Assembly: GCF_023276355.1 (NCBI RefSeq)
Contig: NZ_JALLPL010000002.1
Location: forward strand, 241,402-305,401
Direction: 5' to 3'
From: Haloplanus sp. XH21
GTDB taxonomy: Archaea > Halobacteriota > Halobacteria > Halobacteriales > Haloferacaceae
DNA: 64,000 bases
In this document: piece by piece, positions 1-8,030 of the stretch
How positions within the stretch are numbered: position 1 is the first letter of the stretch
Layout of the letters: each line of letters opens with the position of its first letter
The notes under the pieces: model-generated
Told to the model about the DNA's origin: nothing
Databases searched by the model: none
The model's input: the letters and a program-made list of their open reading frames with translations, nothing else
Position numbers and translations under genes: made by a program

Positions 1-453
1 ATCTTCGATATCGTCCACCCGTCCGGCGACCGCCTTGAATAGGAAGATGTCCTCTGGGCTCACGAGTTCGACCACCAAGTTGCTGGGGTTGAGGTACCGC
101 TCGCTGCGCTTCCGAATCCCGTCAGAAAGAACCAGTTTATCGATAACCTGCTGGTGAAAGATGTCGATTCGACACCCATCATCGTTCTCGAGGATTCGCT
201 GAGCACCGAGCGCTTCGTATTCTTCGTCCGGTTCCCGAACGATATCGTAACCAAGTTCGAGCAGTACTGCTTGGAGTTGCCCGAGATCATCACCGGATGC
301 GACGATGAGATCGATATCCTTGGTAGTGGTCTTGAGATCCTGGAACGCCATTGCCCCACCGCCGATCAAGAAGACAGTGAGCGGGTCGTCTAGCTGCTCG
401 CCGATGCGCTCGAGTTCCGACCGAATGTACGAACTGTCGAATCGCGCCCTCAT
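1..453 (-). CDS. Nucleotidyltransferase-fold protein, C-terminus cut by window edge
   Basis: Reading leftward from the ATG at 453, the protein has a GGGAMA turn at residues 31-36 and a D-x-D pair (D46, D48) in TKDIDLIV. These are the signature of the polymerase-beta-like nucleotidyltransferase fold used by MNT/AbiEii-type toxins and by small regulatory NTases. No stop is reached before base 1, so at least the C-terminus is missing. The start overlaps the stop of the upstream wHTH gene by ATGA, implying translational coupling. By family analogy the pair may act as a toxin (NTase) and antitoxin/regulator (HTH); that role is inferred. The same gene order recurs at 20787-22153. Confidence 0.75.
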   Translation of the reverse strand, partial: MRARFDSSYIRSELERIGEQLDDPLTVFLIGGGAMAFQDLKTTTKDIDLIVASGDDLGQLQAVLLELGYDIVREPDEEYEALGAQRILENDDGCRIDIFHQQVIDKLVLSDGIRKRSERYLNPSNLVVELVSPEDIFLFKAVAGRVDDIED

Positions 454-1373
454 GCTGACACCCCGTAGTCCGCAGCCAATTCTTGGAACTCCTCCCACTC
501 GGGAAGTCGAGATGCCCGCTCCTCGCCACTCGTGTCGAGATACGTGAGCAAGTCCTCGACGAGATCGTCGACGCCGTACTTTGTGGCTTGGTCACGCAGT
601 TCGTCACGGTCGACGTCAACGTGGCTGAGCAGGAGCAGACAGTATGACTGGGTACGTGCGCCCGAATCGATCACGAGCATATGACAGCACAGCATCGCCG
701 GCGAGAGATCATTCATCGTCTCTGAATGGAAATAGTACCGACGGTCGCGGGCCAGAAGGGGCAGGTCGTAGGTCTGGAAACGCTCTGGCCCCGTCGAAAG
801 GAAGTCCTCGGCGGTAATCTCATCTGCGGTCTGGACGAGGAACTCGTCGAGTGACTCCCAGAGAATGGTGTAGGTGTCGGTGTGTTGTTCGACGGTCTGG
901 CGATGGTCGTGGTGAACGAGTTCCCGAGCAAGCGTACTCAGTTGTTCGAATCCCTCGTTCAGCACATATGCATCCTCGTCAGTTTCGTAGATGATCCCTC
1001 GATGCTGAAGTGGATCGAGGGCGCGATGGACGGTACTCCTGTGAATGTTGGCCCGGCGTGCGAGCTCCATTGCGACCCGCGGTGTTTCAAGATAGTAGAG
1101 AACGCGGAGCGTCGCGCCCGACAACAGTTCAGGCCATTCGATGTGCGAATACTCTTGGGTGATGTCTGCGAGGAGTTCGAGTGCTTTCGCGTCCGATGGC
1201 CGGATCTGCTTTGTTTTCCCTTGTCGACGCGTCTCGATGAGTCCGGTCGCTTCGAGACGATCGACAAGTTCAGACGTGTAGCTGAGACTGCGGTCCAGCT
1301 GGGTCGCAAATTCGGAGACTGTCTGCTCACCGTGAAGGACGGTGAGCGCGCGAACCTCGGCTTCGGTAAGCAT
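450..1373 (-). CDS. Winged-helix transcriptional regulator paired with nucleotidyltransferase
   Basis: This 307-residue protein has two predicted winged-helix segments. The first (about residues 1-65) is MarR/ArsR-like: an SEFATQLDRSLSYTSELVDRLE helix-turn-helix split over two helices. The second (about 85-140) contains RRANIHRSTVHRALDPLQ. The C-terminal 160 residues are mixed alpha/beta, contain a CCHM stretch, and match nothing I recognise. The stop overlaps the NTase start (ATGA), so the two form an operon. By analogy with AbiEi/AbiEii-type pairs, the HTH protein probably represses the operon and neutralises or controls the NTase. An ordinary TrmB/MarR regulator is the alternative. Confidence 0.75.
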   Translation of the reverse strand: MLTEAEVRALTVLHGEQTVSEFATQLDRSLSYTSELVDRLEATGLIETRRQGKTKQIRPSDAKALELLADITQEYSHIEWPELLSGATLRVLYYLETPRVAMELARRANIHRSTVHRALDPLQHRGIIYETDEDAYVLNEGFEQLSTLARELVHHDHRQTVEQHTDTYTILWESLDEFLVQTADEITAEDFLSTGPERFQTYDLPLLARDRRYYFHSETMNDLSPAMLCCHMLVIDSGARTQSYCLLLLSHVDVDRDELRDQATKYGVDDLVEDLLTYLDTSGEERASRLPEWEEFQELAADYGVSA

Positions 1374-2105
1374 CTGTTGCGTAGATACGAACCGATATTT
1401 AAATAACTTCGCTATCTCGCAACGAACATGACTGAGTCAGCTGAGGTTGCTGGGTGAGAAACACGATGAAGGCCCTCGGCCGTTCACGGGCGGCGCGCCG
1501 CCCGTTAGCTCGGGAGAGCCTGCTCTCCCGGTGACCGAGACGGCCTCGCCCTTTCTGAGTTCACCAGGACGTCAGCTGGGTCACCAAGCGACGCGGCCGG
1601 CTGGCCAGATGGTATGTAACGGCCCGCCCCGCTCGCCGCTGCCGCCCTCCGCGTCGCTCGCGACCGACCATTCCGGGCATGCGGGCGCTCTCCACACCGC
1701 CCGCGCCCGTTCCGGGCTAAAATGCATGTGCCCTCGGCGCCAGCGGGTATCCCCGTCGGTTGCGCCCCTTGCGGGCTTTCGCGTTCCAGCGCTTGGTGCC
1801 GCCTGCGCTGTCGCGCGCCACACCGCGGCGCGCGTTCTCGGCGACAGTCGCCCTGGACACGGATCCGCCCATCGGGCCGGACACGAACGGGCATATCCCG
1901 CTGGCCGCTCGCTCCGGGCGGGTCGGCGCGCGGGGCTGGATGGTCGTCCGCCTCGGGCGCGCTCTCGCTCGCGCCCAGAGGGCGCTCGCGAAGGCGCGAG
2001 CGAGAGCGCGCAGACGAGTCTGTCGGTCGTTGTCGTCGAGGAAATCGCGATGTTGGAGCATCGCGGTGTCGGGCGCGTGAGCGCCTTCAGGTCTAAGTGA
2101 GACCA
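1374..2105. other. GC-rich structured non-coding region upstream of RPA-like gene
   Basis: About 730 bp without a convincing gene. The open frames here are long only because GC content is very high, and they have no recognisable protein composition. The stretch is rich in inverted repeats. The clearest is a perfect 17-bp palindrome with arms at 1959-1975 and 1993-2009. Another is CGCGCGCC/GGCGCGCG near 1812-1834. It could hold a structured RNA, a long leader for the RPA-like gene, or decayed coding sequence. Confidence 0.5.
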
Positions 2106-3002
2106 ATGTCAAGTAACAACGCCACCAGTAATGTAGTTTCGGTCGATGAACAGGCATTCGAGCAAGCAGACGAGCAGACGGTCGACGAGGAAGACTTCCC
2201 GGTCGTCGACGAGACGCCGGAGTTCCGGGCGACGGTCGACATGGAAGTGCAGGCGAAAGTCGATTCCAACCACCCAGATGCGCGGATCAACGAAGGCCCG
2301 GATCACCTGTTCGGGAAGACCCTCGAACAGGAAGAGCGCATCAAGGCACGAGAGGCCGAGTTGGAACACATCAGTGCCCAGGCGGGACTCAGTCAGCAGG
2401 AGGGGCGTGCGAAGCGGACGCGAGACATCGCAGCGAAGCGAAGCGCTGAGCGGCGTGTGAAGTTCCAGAAGCGGGCAGCGAGCGTGAATCCGATGGCTGA
2501 CCCGGAGCGAGACGATCCTCGTGCAGAGCTCACGCAGGAGCAGTTGGCGGCGGTGAACAAGCAGTCGATGCGGCTGGCGGAGAAGCTGGATGGCTGGTCG
2601 CGAGCAGCGATTGGCCGGCGGCTGGGTGAAGCCGTCGTCGGTGGGAAAGACCTAACGAGTGCAGTCGTCGGGGTGTTCGAGGAGTTGCAGACGGCCCCTG
2701 GGACGGTGATCCCCATTGGGAAGCTCGAGGACGTCAATCGCAAAGAGGTGAGCATCGAGGGTCGAGTCGAAGTACTCTGGGATGCGGACTCGCCGGCCAT
2801 CGCTCAAGTCGGGCTGATCGCAGACGACAGTGGAAAAACGAAGGTGACGATCTGGGAGAAATCAGATGCGCCGTGGATTGAAGAGGGCGAGCAGGTGCGT
2901 ATTCACAAGGTAGCCCGGAACTGGTACGAGGGACGCGTCTCACTGGCTGTCACTGGGTGGAGCACCATTATGTTCCCTGAGCGCGGTCGGTGGTGGGAAT
3001 AG
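2106..3002 (+). CDS. Replication protein A-like ssDNA-binding protein
   Basis: This 298-residue protein has an acidic N-terminus, a basic coiled segment (about residues 75-130, rich in R/K/E) and a C-terminal OB-fold-like region (about 195-295). The OB region includes EGRVEVLWD, VGLIADDSGKTKVTIW and RIHKVARNWYEGRVSLAV, the strand pattern of archaeal RPA OB folds. It likely binds single-stranded DNA in plasmid replication or repair. A GTG lies 9 nt upstream in frame; the ATG is preferred. Haloarchaeal replicons often carry such RPA-like genes near an orphan TFB, as here. Only one OB fold is visible, so it is shorter than the chromosomal multi-OB RPAs. Confidence 0.8.
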   Translation: MSSNNATSNVVSVDEQAFEQADEQTVDEEDFPVVDETPEFRATVDMEVQAKVDSNHPDARINEGPDHLFGKTLEQEERIKAREAELEHISAQAGLSQQEGRAKRTRDIAAKRSAERRVKFQKRAASVNPMADPERDDPRAELTQEQLAAVNKQSMRLAEKLDGWSRAAIGRRLGEAVVGGKDLTSAVVGVFEELQTAPGTVIPIGKLEDVNRKEVSIEGRVEVLWDADSPAIAQVGLIADDSGKTKVTIWEKSDAPWIEEGEQVRIHKVARNWYEGRVSLAVTGWSTIMFPERGRWWE

Positions 3003-3160
3003 CCGGTCGACGCACCCCTTTTTTGCTGGTGTGTACGCGGTCACCGCCACCTCCCACCACCTCCACGGTCCGGGCTGCTCACGGCGCACAGCGCCGTTGC
3101 GCGGCCGGGCTTTCGCCACTGCAGTCATCGGTATCAGCGCCGTCCTCCGTGGTGTGTATT

Positions 3161-3186
3161 TGCCCCCTAATGGGTGAGGGGCATTC
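3161..3186 (+). promoter_or_regulatory. TATT + C/G hairpin leader element (TFB gene)
   Basis: GTGTATT precedes GCCCCCTAATGGGTGAGGGGC, a C-rich/G-rich pair able to fold, 40-65 nt before the TFB start. It is a looser member of the leader family seen at 5419, 5697, 6132 and elsewhere. Confidence 0.4.
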
Positions 3187-3225
3187 CGAGAGGCGCGATT
3201 TGCGTGTATCCCCTCGTGTGTATTC

Positions 3226-4149
3226 ATGGCAACCAGAGACATCTACGAGACGGCGTTCGACGAAGACGTCCAGACGGAATCGAGTGCGAACCAGTGTCCC
3301 GAGTGCGACGGCCGGGTCACCACCAATGCGATTGAAACCGTCTGCGAGGAGTGTGGGCTCGTCATCGACGAGCAGCGGATCGACCACGGGCCTGAGTGGC
3401 GAGGGTTCGACGACGAACGGGAGCGCACGGGCGCTCCGTTGACGGCGGCACGACACGATCGAGGGTTGTCGACGGAAATCGGCCGCAGAACCGATGCGAA
3501 CGGGAACGAACTCTCAGGACAGAAGCGACGCCGGCTGTCCCGGATGCGGCGTGAACAGACGCGTGGGCGGTTTCAGTCGAAAGCCGAGCGCAACCTCGCC
3601 CACGGGCTCAGTGAAGTCCGTCGGATCAGTAGTACGCTCGAACTATCCGAGACGATCCGTGACCAGGCCTGCCAGCTCTTCCGCAGCGCTCAGAACGAGG
3701 ACCTCCTGCAGGGCCGCTCAATCGAGGCGATGGCCGCCGCGAGTGTCTACGGAGCGTGTCGGTGCAACGGGCGGCCGCGAACCCTCGACGACATCACCGA
3801 GTCGGCGCGCGTCGAGCAATCGCGGGTGACGAACGCATACACGACGCTGAATACGGAACTTGGCCTGCCAGCCCAACCCGTGACGCCGAGTGCGTTCGTT
3901 CCGCGGTTGGCCTCGGAGCTCGACGTCTCCGATCAAATCCGGCATCGGGCTCGGCAGTTGGCGGAAGCATCCGAATCGACCGGAGCAACCACGGGGGTTC
4001 GACCATCTGGGTTCGCCGCAGCCTGTCTGTACAAGGCCGGACGCGAAGACGGACGGTGGCTCACCCAGTCGGACGTCGCTGAAGTAGCGAACGTCTCAGT
4101 GGTCACCGTGCGAACCCACCGCGACGCGTTAGACGAACTGGCTGTGTAA
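3226..4149 (+). CDS. tfb: Transcription initiation factor TFB (TFIIB-like), plasmid-encoded
   Basis: This 307-residue protein has the full TFB layout. There is an N-terminal zinc ribbon with C24/C27 and C40/C43 (CPEC, CEEC). Next comes a B-reader/linker segment with DHGPEWRGFDDE and the basic RRMRREQTRGR stretch. Two cyclin-like repeats follow (about 125-215 and 225-305), ending in a recognition helix region VANVSVVTVRTHRDAL. TFB binds the BRE/TATA-TBP complex and recruits RNA polymerase. Haloarchaea carry several TFBs and plasmid copies often act on subsets of promoters. That this one serves the unusual leaders in the surrounding cluster is inference. Confidence 0.95.
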   Translation: MATRDIYETAFDEDVQTESSANQCPECDGRVTTNAIETVCEECGLVIDEQRIDHGPEWRGFDDERERTGAPLTAARHDRGLSTEIGRRTDANGNELSGQKRRRLSRMRREQTRGRFQSKAERNLAHGLSEVRRISSTLELSETIRDQACQLFRSAQNEDLLQGRSIEAMAAASVYGACRCNGRPRTLDDITESARVEQSRVTNAYTTLNTELGLPAQPVTPSAFVPRLASELDVSDQIRHRARQLAEASESTGATTGVRPSGFAAACLYKAGREDGRWLTQSDVAEVANVSVVTVRTHRDALDELAV

Positions 4150-4222
4150 CGCCCATACCGTTGGGTTGTATTCCTGTTGGATGAGCGATTTGAGGACCAT
4201 CGTTTAAACCTAAAGACGTAGC

Positions 4223-5128
4223 ATGATACGATCAGACGACTCTATGACCGGGCGTTACTCTGACTATGAAGCCCTCCGGCCGAACGGCGAAGCCACCCAC
4301 GTTCCCGACGACCAGCTCACCGGTGGTGGCGAGCCACGGCGGCAGCGATCTGGGAGCATCGACGCGGGCTATCCAGACGACCCGACAGCAGTTGCGACCG
4401 AGTGTGAGTCCTGTGGCGCGTCAATCCCCGCCGGCCAGGCAAAGTGCCGGTTCTGCCTGACAAATCATCTCGGAAACGAAGCCATCGGGATGGACGAGAC
4501 GGCAGATCCGACGCTCTTCGGCATCATCCATCTGGTCGTCGAGTCGACCACGTTCTACGGCGCCGTCGCGAAGGGCGGGGCCGCCGCAAACCTCCTGACC
4601 TCAAACGACGCGGAGCCCGCCGTCGACGACTATACGCTGCTCTACGATCTCGACGAACCGCCTGCGCCCCAACTGGCCGACCGATGGCCTCCGCTCCCCG
4701 CTGCGGTACAACTTGACTCAGGAGAGGGTGAGCAGCTTCTCAGAGCCGCCCGTGACCGGACAGGGTGGCACGGGCAGGAAGCGTCGGAGCGCCAGGAGCA
4801 GGCCCCGACGCGGCTCTACGACCAGCGTGGGGACGGCATCCGCGACACGTCACGGCTCACTGAAGTCCTCGACGACACCGACGACGCGGTGTGGCTGGTT
4901 CCAGCGATTGCCCTCCAACAATCCGGTGCAGAGAATAGTACTGGACACTCACGACACGAGCGGCCGAACAGAACTCATCTCGAGTGCCAGGAGTGCGGTC
5001 GAGAGACCGAACATCGGTTTCGTGAGTTCGAGACCGTCCCTGACGACGAGTGGACTGGGCAGCCGATGTGGGGCTGTCAGCGGTGCGGGACGCCCCGCTA
5101 CGGGCCCGAACCCGAAGCCGGTCAGTGA
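4223..5128 (+). CDS. Zinc-finger protein of haloarchaeal plasmids, function unknown
   Basis: This 301-residue acidic protein has three cysteine clusters: CESCGASIPAGQAKCRFC near residues 57-74, CQECGRETEH near 255, and CQRCGTPRYGP near 284. The spacing fits two zinc ribbons, the second split by about 30 residues. The middle part has a conserved-looking segment (PTLFGIIHLVVESTTFYGAV). It lies directly downstream of the TFB gene in the same direction and is probably co-inherited with it. The in-frame Met at 4244 is an alternative start. Without homologues I can only suggest a nucleic-acid or protein-binding adaptor. Confidence 0.7.
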   Translation: MIRSDDSMTGRYSDYEALRPNGEATHVPDDQLTGGGEPRRQRSGSIDAGYPDDPTAVATECESCGASIPAGQAKCRFCLTNHLGNEAIGMDETADPTLFGIIHLVVESTTFYGAVAKGGAAANLLTSNDAEPAVDDYTLLYDLDEPPAPQLADRWPPLPAAVQLDSGEGEQLLRAARDRTGWHGQEASERQEQAPTRLYDQRGDGIRDTSRLTEVLDDTDDAVWLVPAIALQQSGAENSTGHSRHERPNRTHLECQECGRETEHRFREFETVPDDEWTGQPMWGCQRCGTPRYGPEPEAGQ

Positions 5129-5139
5129 ACTATCTCGAC

Positions 5140-5305
5140 CTACTCAGCGGCTACCGCCGCTTCCTTGAGGTCGGGGCTCCCTTGCTCTCGCGTTGGACTT
5201 CCTGTTTCAACGACGGTGCTTGCAGATACCGACCGGGAATGGTCGTCACCCACAGAGGCTCCAGTCTCCAGCAGGCGTTGTACTTCGGGCTGTCCCAGCC
5301 CTAGC
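5140..5305 (-). pseudogene. TnpB C-terminal remnant (IS200/IS605 family)
   Basis: On the minus strand this reads QPEVQRLLETGASVGDD..., then ...VVETGSPTREQGSPDLKEA and a TAG stop at 5140-5142. This matches the typical tail that follows the RuvC/zinc-finger part of haloarchaeal IS1341-type TnpB proteins (the '-VETGSP-LKEA-' ending). The catalytic body is absent, so it marks an old insertion between the zinc-finger gene and the next cluster. Confidence 0.55.
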
Positions 5306-5337
5306 TTTCCCAATCCGCGCTCAAAGACGGCGGCGGA

Positions 5338-5378
5338 TTAACCAACATCTCTGGTCTCGACTCGGTTTTGTTGGTTAA
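5338..5378. repeat. TTAACCAACA / TGTTGGTTAA inverted repeat, copy 1
   Basis: Perfect 10-bp arms at 5338-5347 and 5369-5378 separated by 21 bp. It lies about 40 bp upstream of the TTTTTCG leader of the next gene. One of six copies in the window; arms are conserved while spacers are not. Confidence 0.85.
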
Positions 5379-5418
5379 CAGAAGCCAGCTTGCGACCAAC
5401 CTCAGACTGCCCACCAGT

Positions 5419-5442
5419 GTTTTTCGACGCCGAGAATCGGCG
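5419..5442 (+). promoter_or_regulatory. TTTTTCG + hairpin leader element
   Basis: GTTTTTCGA precedes the perfect stem CGCCGA-GAA-TCGGCG. The T-rich box is about 30 nt upstream of the ATG at 5454, the position expected for a TATA-like box of a leaderless haloarchaeal gene. Confidence 0.5.
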
Positions 5443-5453
5443 GAGGCGCGCAT

Positions 5454-5642
5454 ATGGACCCACGAGACACACCCGGCTACCGGCTGCACCGCGCGCTCAG
5501 CAATCTCACCAGTATCGACTGCGAGCAATTGGAGCCCGCCGACCGAGAGCGGATCAGCACAGCAACGACGCTTCTGAAGCAGGCAGAACTCCTCACCCGA
5601 CCGGATACGGCAGCGGACAGCGACATCAACGGAGAGTCCTGA
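5454..5642 (+). CDS. Small conserved-type haloarchaeal protein, 62 residues
   Basis: A short acidic, helical protein containing GYRLHRALSNLTSID and REERIS-like segments, with no metal-binding or membrane features. That it is real is supported by the well-placed leader and by a decayed relative at 60001-60110, where YRMYRVLSNLSRLD is still readable. In both places it precedes the same second gene (5750-6130 here), so the two genes travel together. Function unknown. Confidence 0.65.
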   Translation: MDPRDTPGYRLHRALSNLTSIDCEQLEPADRERISTATTLLKQAELLTRPDTAADSDINGES

Positions 5643-5696
5643 CCGCACGACGCGTCGACAATGCGGGCGTCCTGTGGCCGCCACAGCCTGAGCAGT

Positions 5697-5728
5697 TGTT
5701 TACCCCCTGAAGGGGTGCGGGGGCGCGA
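5697..5728 (+). promoter_or_regulatory. TTTACC + C/G hairpin leader element
   Basis: GTTGTTTACCCCCTGAAGGGG then TGCGGGGGCG. The ACCCCC/GGGGT arms form a tight hairpin 35-50 nt before the ATG at 5750. Confidence 0.5.
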
Positions 5729-5749
5729 GAACGCTCCCGAGAACAATCT

Positions 5750-6130
5750 ATGGCAACACTCCAAGCCGCAACGGCATCGACCGGCGCGCTCGTAACAGAC
5801 CCACAGGCAGTCCGCGAACTCTGTGAGAACCACCGCTTCGGGACACTCAACTGGGAGGTGGACGACGACGGCGAACTGATCATCTGGGGCTACGACAGCT
5901 TCGAAGTGTACGAGGCTCGTGAGAACGGGCTTCCTGACTACGACGGTGGCATCGTCACCCACGAGTTCCTCCGGTCGCTCGCGGAGTATCTCGAACCGAA
6001 CGAAGAATTCGACATCCAGACAGCCGGATTTACCAAGTGTCGATTTCCCGTGCTGACGAAACGGTACGTCGTCCGCGACGGTGAGGTCCTGTACGCGGAC
6101 CTCAGTTCCCCCGACCCGATCGACGAGTAG
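5750..6130 (+). CDS. Conserved haloarchaeal plasmid protein, 126 residues
   Basis: A soluble acidic protein with a TDPQAVRELCENH segment near the N-terminus, GTLNWEVDDDGELIIWGYD in the middle and YDGGIVTHEFLRSLAEYL before a short basic tail. I recognise the family only as one repeatedly found in haloarchaeal plasmid clusters; no catalytic motif is evident. A degenerate copy with stop and frameshift lies at 60060-60290 (SDPQAVCELCESYCFGTLD is readable). The next leader element starts almost at its stop codon, so the downstream gene is probably transcribed separately. Confidence 0.75.
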   Translation: MATLQAATASTGALVTDPQAVRELCENHRFGTLNWEVDDDGELIIWGYDSFEVYEARENGLPDYDGGIVTHEFLRSLAEYLEPNEEFDIQTAGFTKCRFPVLTKRYVVRDGEVLYADLSSPDPIDE

Positions 6131-6131
6131 C

Positions 6132-6162
6132 GTTGTTCGTCCCCCGGGAGGGGTGCGGGGCG
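6132..6162 (+). promoter_or_regulatory. TTGTTCG + C/G hairpin leader element
   Basis: GTTGTTCGTCCCCCGGGAGGGG then TGCGGGGCG, beginning immediately after the TAG at 6128-6130 and about 40-65 nt before the ATG at 6199. Confidence 0.5.
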
Positions 6163-6198
6163 ATCCAGTCGTGGGTCGTCCTACGAGGTGATTGTTCA

Positions 6199-6861
6199 AT
6201 GGGCCACCGCGCACTCGTTGCGTACGAACGAACTGACGGACAGTACACGCTCCACTACACTCACTGGGGTGCTGCAGACCTGAAAATGAAGTACCGCATC
6301 ACGGCCGAAACACCGTTCGGTGGCGACGACACCGACTCCAAGTGGGCGAAACAGCTCTTCACGGAGTTGGCCGATGGCCTCGAGGCAGAAGCCGTCGACG
6401 GCTACCTCGCCGACAAGGATCGACCATCGACGGTCGTCGAGCCGAAGCCCCGCGCCACCGGACTCACCCTCGACGAGATCGTCGCTGACCATCTCGACTA
6501 CCTCCACCACGAGGCGTTCTTCGTGGTGTCGACGACGTTCGAGGTGACCGCCTATCGGACGCTGTGGTTCGGGCTCCAGTACGACTCGGAGACAGTCGAA
6601 CAGGGAGAGACGGTCGGGAACGGCGCGCTCGCGACGGTGCGCTGGTACGACGGCGAGCCGGTCGGCGACGGCCACCTACAGGGACAGTTCGCGGCCCTCA
6701 AAGACGTCGTCGGCGATATGCTCGACAAGGGCGTCTTCACACCGTCGACGGCAAGACAGTACCTGAAACGGAAGCTCGCTGAGCGAGTCGGAGACCGACA
6801 GGAGCTGCTCATTCCGACCGGAGAATCGCCCTTCGAAAAAGCGAGTGGCGGTCAGTCCTAG
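6199..6861 (+). CDS. DUF6735-like haloarchaeal protein
   Basis: This 220-residue protein begins MGHRALVAYERTDGQYTLHY-(T)HWGAADL. From memory this is the hallmark N-terminus of the DUF6735 family on haloarchaeal plasmids and proviruses. No transmembrane segment, zinc site or catalytic motif is apparent. The C-terminus is basic (KRKLAERVGDRQ). The start is set at 6199 because the frame upstream runs through the hairpin leader and reads unlike protein. Function unknown. Confidence 0.7.
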   Translation: MGHRALVAYERTDGQYTLHYTHWGAADLKMKYRITAETPFGGDDTDSKWAKQLFTELADGLEAEAVDGYLADKDRPSTVVEPKPRATGLTLDEIVADHLDYLHHEAFFVVSTTFEVTAYRTLWFGLQYDSETVEQGETVGNGALATVRWYDGEPVGDGHLQGQFAALKDVVGDMLDKGVFTPSTARQYLKRKLAERVGDRQELLIPTGESPFEKASGGQS

Positions 6862-7039
6862 TGGATCTGGTACGAGCCAGAGTAGGTCTCATTTTCGGTC
6901 ATAGCTGAATGGGAGAGGTTCTAACATGTCTGTGAACGTCACACGGGTTTGGCTCCTGATCGGTCTAAACCAAGTTATCCTTGCCCACGTTCAGTAAGGG
7001 GGGGACCGTGTCACCTATGTCTCCGTTGCCATTGAGAGA

Positions 7040-7969
7040 ATGGTTCAGTCCCTATATGTTCCATGGAACACGATAATTATTTTCCACAACCGTTCATTCA
7101 ATCCGAATATGGCTCCATCTTTCTCCAGTATAGCTGTTCAGGGAAGGCTCGGTAGGATTTATCTGCCCCCAATAGCAGTCTTATATCTATATTCGATAAC
7201 AGCTAATCCCCTATATGGATACTTGAGTTTTGGTGGCGTGATCGCAGCAGTGTCCCTTCATGCCCAGAATTACGCGGTCTTTGGACCCAAAGGAATGCTT
7301 GGCAATCCGCAAGCTCAAGATGAGAAGTTTGCCCGTCGGCTAGCAACTATACTCAAAAGAGGAAGATTAGAAGATTATCCACAATCCGTCACAGAACTCC
7401 TAAAAAATCCTTTTGACCTCCCTCTCGATGCAAAGCGGCTACCGGTGGTCTGTCTATCGTTCTTTTCAGGTTGGATGATAATGGCTAATATTCTCGGTGC
7501 AGCGTGGGGGTTCTGGAACCACTACTCTTCGCTGGAGTTTGTGGGATTGACAATCCTGTTCGCGATGGCAGTTTTTCTTCTTCAGCCCGTTCTGTGGCCG
7601 ATGTATTGGTCGGTTAGCAACCAACGAGATAATAGACACCCTGCTGTCGACACTCCAGATCACCGCAGAATTGAGGATTTGTCGGATATCTTGGAAGCAA
7701 AGGGAGATGTCAGAGTGAAGAAGAACGAGTATGCTATCGAGGAAGGAGGGAAGCTCACGCTTGTATGTGAAGCCCAATATACTGAATCAGATACTATTCA
7801 GGTATTGGTTCAAGGAATATCCTTTGCGTACGCTGGATTGTTCGAAAGTACGTCACTCCCACATTCGGAACTATATGCAAAAATTATTGACGCTAATGAG
7901 AATACAATTACATTCACTGGGCCTTGTTTAGACGGGGAGACTCGGTCAGTCTGGAGGCTGTATTACTAG
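7040..7969 (+). CDS. AT-rich orphan membrane protein
   Basis: A 309-residue protein with at least four hydrophobic segments. They lie near residues 38-70 (PPIAVLYLYSITANPLYGYL, GGVIAAVSLHA) and 138-190 (VVCLSFFSGWMIMANILGAA, LTILFAMAVFLLQPVLW), followed by a soluble C-terminal domain of about 110 residues. Base composition is clearly more AT-rich than the neighbours and codon use differs (AAT, ATA, TTT frequent), which suggests recent acquisition. It ends just before the IS5 element. Several downstream in-frame Met codons (for example at residue 24) are possible starts. I do not recognise the family. Confidence 0.6.
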   Translation: MVQSLYVPWNTIIIFHNRSFNPNMAPSFSSIAVQGRLGRIYLPPIAVLYLYSITANPLYGYLSFGGVIAAVSLHAQNYAVFGPKGMLGNPQAQDEKFARRLATILKRGRLEDYPQSVTELLKNPFDLPLDAKRLPVVCLSFFSGWMIMANILGAAWGFWNHYSSLEFVGLTILFAMAVFLLQPVLWPMYWSVSNQRDNRHPAVDTPDHRRIEDLSDILEAKGDVRVKKNEYAIEEGGKLTLVCEAQYTESDTIQVLVQGISFAYAGLFESTSLPHSELYAKIIDANENTITFTGPCLDGETRSVWRLYY

Positions 7970-8030
7970 TATCGCTTTGCTAGTAGCTTCGGAGAAGTAC
8001 CAAATCTACTAGGAACTGAAGCGGGACGGA

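Noticed and set aside
1447..2157. Several long overlapping frames on both strands (100-217 codons)
   Set aside because: Composition is Arg/Pro/Ala-rich in all frames at once, a GC artefact; no start context or family resemblance.
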